64,000 nt of DNA from Cinnamomum chago (Eukaryota > Streptophyta > Magnoliopsida > Laurales > Lauraceae): the NCBI GenBank assembly GCA_038049695.1, contig CP142453.1, positions 126,703,001 to 126,767,000 on the forward strand. The letters run 5' to 3'. Every line of letters begins with the position of its first letter. Position 1 is the first letter of the stretch. This document shows, in pieces, positions 56,514 through 64,000 of the stretch. Below the pieces are notes generated by a model, which saw only the letters and a list, made by a program, of their open reading frames with translations, was not told the origin of the DNA and did no database searches. Made by a program: the position numbers and the translations under genes.

Positions 56514-58640
56514 CTATGGAATGTAGCAACAACAGAGGACCGATTCACCGGTTGGTACACAACGGCCACTCATAAATCCATTGCGGATGCAGTCGTTAGT
56601 GCACCAAGAGGGGCTCAGGCACTGGTACGAACATTGCTTCTTAAACTCATCAACATCTGCAGCTGCATTTCAATGTGTATTGGATTAGATTTAGAAAAAT
56701 TCATGAGGTGTACAAAACTATACCGCCCTTATCTTTAGATGGGGTGTGTCGTAGAAAATCACAAGAAACAATTTATCATATTTTTATTTACTGTGATTTT
56801 GCAAAATTGGTTTTGGAAGACTTAACTCCCTTTATATATATTTAGTTAGCCCTACCAACTTTGCGAACTTAGGAGACTGGTTTTGGCCTTCTTCTAAAAC
56901 TACAGCTTCTTTTGGCCTTATCACCCTCTGGTACATTTGGAAAGCCTGTAATTCCTATCTCTTCCTGTTCACGCCCTTACATCTGGCCAGCTTCTGTTCA
57001 TGCCAAATCAGCCTCTCTTTTAGATGAATGGTATATTTCAAATGACTTGTCTGGATGTGTGCCACCTACAGAAGCCACTGCAACATAGGAACCTCCACCT
57101 TCTGATTTTGTGAGGCTAAATTTTGATGGTTTAGTTGATTTGGCTACTCGATCATTATGCTCGATATGGAGACATATGATGTTGGAGATGCCTCTCCAGT
57201 AAGAGTAAGTAAAACAAAAACATGGAGATTCCCCGTGCATGAAATTCCCTAAAGACATGCACCCCAAACAAACACGTGAGCCTTAATCTTTAGGGGATTT
57301 GACAATTTAATACCCCTTAGACACCTAATTCCCAAATTCATGATTAAAAGTATCTAAATGTCATCAGAGTCATTTGACTCTATTACATTTTATTTATTTA
57401 TTTATTTTTTACCTTGGATCCCTTGATATCATGGGTTTTTTTTTGTTTTTTGTTTTTTGTGGCCATGGAACCCATGATATCATGGGATCCAAGGTCAAAC
57501 GACTCTGGTGACAATTAGTGACTTTTAGTTATGAATTTGGGGATTGAGCGTCTAAAAGGTATTGAATTGTTAAATTCCCTTTTTTATTGTTGTTAGTTAT
57601 AATATTAGTTTCTTTTCTCTGTATCGCAACTTTGTATGCTACACTCGACCTTTTCTTTTAATGTAATCTCCTTTCAGCAAAAAATAAAAAAATCCATTAC
57701 ATGGATTATCAAGCTGGAAAGAGAAACTTTTTGTAGGACCCATGGCCAAGTTCATACTATAACATCAATGGATGCCCATAAATGTCGATATGGGCTGTTC
57801 ATGGGGTAGAAGAGTTGACATGACCCAGGTCCATCATGCTTTCAGCCAGGCTTCAGCTTTGAATTCTTATAGATGGGCAAGGGCCGAATCTAAAACTTGG
57901 ACTTGTTTAATGTTAGGATTGGACTTGGATTTAAGTAATATAATTCTTGAAGCCTGAACTGTCCTGGCCCGATTGATTAGTGCTTTGCAGTTTAGTGAAT
58001 GGTACTTTGTCCAAACAAGTGATGGAAAGGTTGTGTCATTCTGTCCCGATTGGCTAAAATAACTGGGCTCAAGCCTGATATGATTTGCCTCAGTTCGGCT
58101 TGACCCAACCATGAAGCCCTAGTTATATATATATAATCTACAATTATTTTAAATTCTAGCGAGAAGCGACTATCAGAAAATAGTGACACAACTTTACAAT
58201 TGGAGAACTCATCTACTTGATGTGGCAGCACATGGGGCCCACCTAGTTGCTGATCTGAATGGACCATGAAAACTGCACTCCCCGTTTACAAGTGATCTAT
58301 TGGATGTGCTCCCATCGGAATAGACCGGACTGTTGGAGCAAGAGTAAAATTCTTTTTTTTATAGAACACTGCTAAACTTTTGGTCCATAGACCAAGGGGT
58401 TAGATGCATGGGATTGACCCCAGTTTTAATGGGTGGATCTTTCCATTCCCCTAATCAGATCATCAGTGGGGTGCTAGAGGTACTGGAATAAAGCCCATAT
58501 AAATATATATATATATATGAGAAATTATTAATCAAGCTGCAAATAAGAACCTTACCCATGACAATAAATGAAGATGAGATGAAAAGCAGGAAGAGAACAA
58601 GAGCTACCACATAAACCTTGTTTACTCCGAGAACTGCCAT
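56514..58640 (-). CDS. DEFL5: secreted eight-cysteine defensin-like peptide
   Basis: Exon 1 is 58556-58640 and exon 2 is 56514-56662; the phase-1 intron is 1893 bp. The product is 77 residues. The signal peptide MAVLGVNKVYVV...FIVM lacks the VNK duplication of DEFL4. The mature peptide is identical to DEFL4 except for one Val-to-Glu change a few residues after the start, so spacing is again C-x3-C-x5-C-x3-C-x9-C-x8-CCC. The TATA box is at 58684-58691. The upstream region is free of the insertions seen in DEFL3 and DEFL4, so this copy is the best candidate for native expression. The intron holds the same antisense LINE fragment (about 56710-57705). Confidence 0.8.
56710..57705 (+). mobile_element. 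LINE fragment in the DEFL5 intron
   Basis: Copy of the unit A fragment, with the same zinc-knuckle and RNase H remnants and the same stops; it was duplicated with the gene. Confidence 0.65.
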
Positions 58641-58683
58641 TTGTTAAATGTTATGACCTACTCCTGTGAGCATCTGAGGCCCC

Positions 58684-58691
58684 CTTTTATA
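58684..58691 (-). promoter_or_regulatory. TATA box of DEFL5
   Basis: TATAAAAG on the minus strand, 44 bp upstream of the ATG. Confidence 0.75.
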
Positions 58692-59633
58692 ATGGCTATA
58701 TGAGATATCAAGTGTAGTGGTTAGTAGATATGTTCTTGGCTTGTTATGGGCCACAAATAGGTAACTGGACTTCATAACTAGACTTCCAAGGATCTGTTTT
58801 GGTGATTTTGCTATAAGAATCAAATTTTTAGATACTTCTGGTACATGAACTAGGAGATTGGATTCCATAAATAGATTTCCAATGATCTTTTTTAGTGAAA
58901 CAATTCAAGGGGCAGTAAATGGTTTGCTATTTGACGGGTTGAGAAGGAGAATTTGTCAATAGAGATCCAACTGTATTCTGCTCGTATTTGACCCATATAT
59001 GTTGTGGGTCAGTTTACATTTGATGGATGTGAGATGGATTCATAGATCAATAATGATTTCGCCACCTCTACCAGCACATAGTTGGGACTTGGGAGGGGGC
59101 ATTTTCATGTTAAAAATTAACCCTTATCTCACCCAATATAGCTTTTTTGGTAGCCCACGAAAGGGGTAGGGGCGTAACCCGCACAAGCGAAGAGAACACC
59201 AAACTCGCACAAGCAAGTAGAAGTAACACTTGAGCAAGGGGAGGGTGGAGGCCAAAGTCAAAACCCTATCCTCCTAGTAAGAACTGCACGTGGGGGTTGT
59301 TAATATTAGTTAGTTTTCCATACTTAAACATTTAGGCATTTCGGATGTATAGATTAGCAACTTGAATTTATCTCTCCATCTTCATCAAATTCCTATCTCC
59401 ATCACCAATTTGCCAAATTAAAGGACGAAGCTTTTGGAAGATATCGCACCAGATCAAATCTAGTGGACAACCGACACCGATAAACTCAATAAGAGCAAGA
59501 CATCATCATTTCTGCAAAATATCATTTATTTTTTACGTTGTGGTTCTTTAATTGCTGCAACCTTGACTTACTAGGATTAGTTTTGTAGGGACTTTATCAC
59601 GTACTGGGTAGTGCAGTTTAATTTGGTAGTGAT

Positions 59634-60406
59634 AGTAAGAGTCTTAGTTGGCAAATTCATCTAATTCTTCGAACAAAACTCAAAGTCCACTTTGAGTTGT
59701 AAGTAGTGTTCTTTTAGATTTAGATGACACTTCAAGAGAGAGATCAGAGAATTCTGGCCGCTTCAAACTCCTCAAAACAAGCCAATACGAGGCCCCCAGC
59801 CAGAGAGCAAGCTCGTTCCCTGCGCCAAGCAGAGACTCTCCTATTTCTTCAACATGAATTGGTAACCTTAATGCACGAACCCTAGACTATTTTTATGACT
59901 CATTGCATCCCATGGAGATATCTTGAGCTCTCTACTCATCCTTAGCATCAAGCATTCATCTAGAGACTCTTTGTAGGGTGATTCAAGCAAGGAAACCGCG
60001 CTAAAGACAAAGATTCTCTCTTCTTCTCTCAAGCACCTTGAAGAGGCATTCATGGTGGGTTCTTATCAAGCATGTGGAAGATGAACGACGGGTAGTTGGC
60101 AAGTTCACATTCCTTTAGGTTGAGTTCCAACTGGGTCGAAGGTCTTGTGAGTTCACTTGTAATTTTCGCTTATTTAGTCCTTCGTTTTTCTAGTGGTCTC
60201 TATCACTCGTGTTTTTTTCCTGAGTAGGGTTTTCCACGTAAGAAATCGTGTGCCTCCTATTCTTTTTGTGGTTGATTGATTTTCTAATATTACATTAATC
60301 TACTAGTTTAATTAATTGGAATTAGATTTCATATCAAAATCCGAGTTAGGACCTTCGCCTACTTTAAGGCTTAAAGTCAGGTTGAATTAGGCATTCATCC
60401 CCTTCA
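59634..60406. mobile_element. LTR-like insertion in unit B
   Basis: Orthologous to 52473-53267, flanked by GTGAT (59629-59633 and 60407-60411). Here the right end reads CCTTCA, compatible with an LTR CA terminus. Confidence 0.6.
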
Positions 60407-60666
60407 GTGATTTCATCGACCTTGCCCTACTAGGAATTCCTTCCTTTCTATTTCAGCTACTCCGTGATATGTGCTTGTGTCGATTAATGCTCTTCCTTAG
60501 TTCCTCTTCATGGGAGGATAAAACTAGGACACGATTAAATTGATTAATAAATGGGTTAGGAACTACTTCATGATATAGTTGCCTCTCCGATAAGAGTAAG
60601 TAAAACAAAAACATGAGATTCCCCATGCATGAAATTCCCAAAAGATGTGCACTCAAACACCTGAAC

Positions 60667-60985
60667 CTACTGTTTGGATGTATAGCGAATTGAAGTACGG
60701 TGAGATGAAGCATCAAGTCAGGAGAGAATAAAACATAATGTGTAATGATGGTGTTTTATTTTTAATTGTTTGGTATTAAATCTTTTTGACTTTTTGTATA
60801 GAAAAGTAGAGTTTTTTTTATTTTTTAATGGAGAAAAGAGGTTGCTTTTTTTTACTTATTTTTGAAAATTTCAGAGGGATTTTAAAATTGTGTACTTTTG
60901 ATATGATCTCTTGTCATTTCTTGTCTAGATTTACTTTAATTTAACCTAACTAGTTACTTGCCAAACACGCCATAATGATTTTTCT
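60667..60985 (-). mobile_element. MITE copy in unit B
   Basis: Orthologous to the unit A MITE at 53525-53835. Confidence 0.6.
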
Positions 60986-62149
60986 TTTTTGTTACTAGGT
61001 GTAATATTACTTTCTTTTCTCTGTATCGTATGCTTTGTATGCTACACTCGACTTTTTCTTTTAATGTAATCTCCTTTCAGCAAAACAAAAAATACATGAC
61101 ATGGATTATCAAGCTGGAAAGAAAAAAGTTTTGTGGGACCCATGGACAAGTTCATACTTTAACATCAATCAATGCCCATAAATGGGCCTGATATGCATGA
61201 GATGGGCCGAACTTTAGTCAAGCAATTTAATTCAGGAGGATAGTATGCTCCTGCATTAACATTAAGCCTTGTGTTGGGCTTGGGAATAGGAGTCTGAACT
61301 TTAAAGTCAGACTGGGGTTATATATGCCACAGCCCAGTCCATGAACAGCTCTAGAAATGATATATAATTATTTGAGCTTTTTGTATATTCCACCCTAAGG
61401 TTTGCAGGATTTTTAAATGAGCCCCGGAGGTTTGTATATTTGTAAATAGGCCCCTGCATTTTCTTTTTAATACCTTTCATGTCCACAAAATCATAATTCT
61501 TAACGAGAATGGACAGCCACCCTGAGATTTGTGTATAATTTTTATATAAATGACAGCTTTGCCCTTACATTCATTAAACAAAAATGAGTATATTATTATT
61601 TACAAAAATACCATTATTTTACCTGAAGTCCCCAATGATTTCTCTCTAATAACACTCTCATGCACATGATTAGGGGTGGATCCAAATACAAGGGCCTGGG
61701 GACGGAACCACCCCCCATATCTGAGAAAAGTTTGAACCCCACCCCTTCTCAAATCCTAAAAGCTTATATATATATATATATATATATTACATTTGCCCCT
61801 TCCCCCAATATATTTTTTACATAGAGCCAACCTTGACACCCGCCCCCACAAAGCATCATCATGTATTTTGAAACTTTCATCAACCCAACGGTAGGTTATG
61901 TATTGATTAGATAAATAAATAATCAGTTATAAGTACATGTGTTAATTATCGTTTTGATCAATTTGGAGTTAATGAAATGCTCCTATATTGATAAAAAGAA
62001 ATTATGTGGGGTTATTCTCTCCCATTAAGTGCAATCGTTAATGTTACATGCTTTATTAAAAAAAATTGAGTACAAGCTTTTGAAATTATGCATATAAGGA
62101 TAAAAGAAATGGGCAAAAGTGTCATTTCTCTTTAAAAACCTATGGTGGT

Positions 62150-64000
62150 GGATATCCCTGTGGCTTCCTATATGAGGAATTTTGTTACAAAATGTGGACT
62201 TCTTCTCAATTATATATAGTCTGGCACGTACAAAAATCCTTGATCAAGTATTGATTTAACTCATCAACGATCCTTACAGCTCAATTGAATTAACTATATT
62301 ATAGGCCTATAGGAGGGCGGCCCAAGCCCAGCATGCACCTGACAGGGAAAAACTGTGCCTAGGCCGTTGACTTGGTCAAGGGCCGGCCCGGTCCTGCCTA
62401 GCAGTCCCCCGCTAGGCCGTGTTGGGCCAGCGCTCCAAGCCTGAGGTGGCACCGCCCGGGCCTGGCCCGCCCAAGCTCAACGATCCGATTTTAAAGTATT
62501 ATCTATTTTCTAGAATGTATCATAGGTTTTTAAAGTTGTAATTATTTTTATTTTTTATCATAAGGTTTGAATTTCTATATATATATATATTGATCCAAGT
62601 TCAAACTTGTAATTTTTTTTAACTTTCCTAACTTAAATTTCAAGGAAATCTAATCTACTTGATGTATTTTTTCAAAACATCATTAGTATCATTCTACTTA
62701 TTTATTTCTCGTGATTTTATTTATCTTAATGAAATTGGTCCAAGAGTTTCGGTCTAAGTTTGTGTCCGTCCAAGTCCAACTTAAAAAAAATAAAAAAAAT
62801 ATATATATATAAAGGGCAGGGGAACCCATGGGGCGCCCACAGGCCGCATGACATAGCACGGCCCGTATAATTTTCATGGTATGTGCCCATGCCTAGTTAT
62901 AGCACAAGGAGTAGTAAAAAGGTTGAGTAAAAATAGGAAAGCGACGTGACATTGTTTACTTCACCATGTTTGGACAAAAAAGAAAAAGAGAGAGTTGAGG
63001 ACCCATAACTTTTGTTTGAGGGTTTATATCATAATAGGTAAGTTGGTTTTCGGGTCAAACTAAGGATTTTATGTGAATTTTAAAGGCGGTCTCACAATTT
63101 TTATTGGATTTTTTGGAAGCAGATTTGGAATCTTTATATAAGTTTTGAAAGCACACTGCAGTTTGACAGGTGCGGCTGCACCCGTATACCCATACTTGGG
63201 TCAACCTCTAAATAGATTAGAGAAGTAAATGTATGATGCAATATCCATAACCTTTTTCTCCTCTATATGCCTCTTTATTTTTTAGCATAAAATGTGTAAT
63301 AAATTGTAATGCAGTAAACTTTTATAACAAAAAGCACTTTTTACTCCCCCTCGCTTATACTTTGCCTCTACTATACAAATTAGGCTCGTACCCAACCTGT
63401 GTTTCTACCTAATATACCTTACTTTTTACTTTTTCTATGACTTTTAACATTAATCTCCCTCTACTCCACACATGTGAACAAACAGTCCAGTCCAGAACTT
63501 GAAAGGGAATAGTAAATATTAAGAAAGCTTAAGTACCAACATGCATTCTTACATTGCATGTGAATGCTTATTTATTTATTTATTACTCACATCATTTTGT
63601 TACATTTCAATACACACAACTATGGAATGTAGCAACAACAGAGGACCGATTCACCGGTTGGTACACAACGGCCACTCATAAATCCATTGCGGATGCAGTC
63701 GTTAGTGCACCAAGAGGGGCTCAGACACTGGTACGAACATTGCTTCTTAAACTCATCAACATCTGCAGCTGCATTTCAATGTGTATTGGATTAGATTTAG
63801 AAAAATTCATGAGGTGTACAAAACTATACCGCCCTTATCTTCAGATGGGGTGTGTTGTAGAAAATCACAAGAAACAATTTATCATATTTTTATTTACTGT
63901 GATTTTGCAAAATTGGTTTGGGAAGACTTAATTCCCTTCATATATATTTAGTTAGCCCTACCAACTTTGCGACCTTAGGAGACTGGTTTTGGCCTTCTTC
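62150..64000. repeat. Tandem unit C of the DEFL array (partial)
   Basis: Starts with the shared GGATATCCC junction and runs off the right edge inside the DEFL6 intron. Its first part is closer to unit B than to unit A, for example GTCCTGCCTAG where A has GTCCAGCCTAG. Confidence 0.9.
63620..63768 (-). CDS. DEFL6: second exon of a defensin-like peptide gene (partial)
   Basis: Only exon 2 is in the window. It is 149 bp, open, has the same ATGCAG acceptor with the in-frame alternative AG, and encodes the same mature peptide as DEFL5; a synonymous TGC-to-TGT change separates the DNA. Exon 1 with the signal peptide should lie about 1.9 kb further right. LINE-derived sequence follows in the intron from about 63815. 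Whether the gene is intact cannot be judged here. Confidence 0.75.

Larger units (their letters stand above)
55019..62149. repeat. Tandem unit B of the DEFL array (7.13 kb)
   Basis: Same content and order as unit A: hAT-like element, DEFL5 with an intronic LINE fragment, upstream region, 773-bp insertion (59634-60406), LINE end with MITE (about 60667-60985), decayed element at 61.67-61.86 kb. It lacks the foldback, the poly-G and the poly-C tract. Both junctions read CTATGGTGGTGGATATCCC. Confidence 0.9.

Overview
This is a stretch of nuclear DNA from a flowering plant. The genes have short introns with GT/AG borders and plant families are present (Alba-domain protein, secreted glycine-rich proteins, cysteine-rich defensin-like peptides). 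Most of the rest is plant transposon debris: Ty1/copia, Cassandra, CACTA, hAT, Helitron, SINE, LINE and large solo LTRs. I cannot name the species. Every host gene I could recognise, except one helicase fragment, reads on the minus strand.

Layout. 1-1.0 kb: first coding exon, 5' region and first intron of an Alba-domain nucleic-acid-binding protein gene that runs off the left edge. 1-8.4 kb: intergenic repeats, including a probable non-autonomous Helitron (2.72-4.16 kb), a SINE and a long minisatellite. 8.4-22.7 kb: three related secreted glycine-rich protein genes. GRP1 is frameshifted; GRP2 and GRP3 are open. GRP1 and GRP2 are tandem duplicates whose flanks were later split by a hAT element and a 2.5-kb solo LTR. 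23.0-27.9 kb: a nested transposon stack, in which a 5'-truncated Ty1/copia element is split by a CACTA element that itself holds a tandem Cassandra (5S-rRNA-derived) array.

28-64 kb: a tandem array of six small secreted peptide genes (named DEFL1-DEFL6 here). Each has a signal-peptide exon, one phase-1 intron, and a second exon with eight cysteines ending in a CCC triplet. DEFL1, 3, 4 and 5 look intact. DEFL2 is a pseudogene with nested CACTA elements in its intron. DEFL6 runs off the right edge. DEFL4-6 lie in near-identical tandem units of 7.28 and 7.13 kb plus a partial third. The introns grow from 79 bp to about 1.9 kb (nearly 5 kb in DEFL2), mainly by transposon insertion, and the upstream regions of DEFL3 and DEFL4 were each hit by a different element.

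Two captured or relocated host-gene fragments were found. Two consecutive exons of an N-acetyl-gamma-glutamyl-phosphate reductase gene (arginine synthesis) lie inside the inner CACTA element. An intron-containing fragment of a DEAD-box RNA helicase (RH18/DDX55-like) lies at 46.5-47.3 kb and is itself interrupted by a hAT MITE. The peptide array is the part most likely to be biologically new; its function cannot be read from sequence alone.
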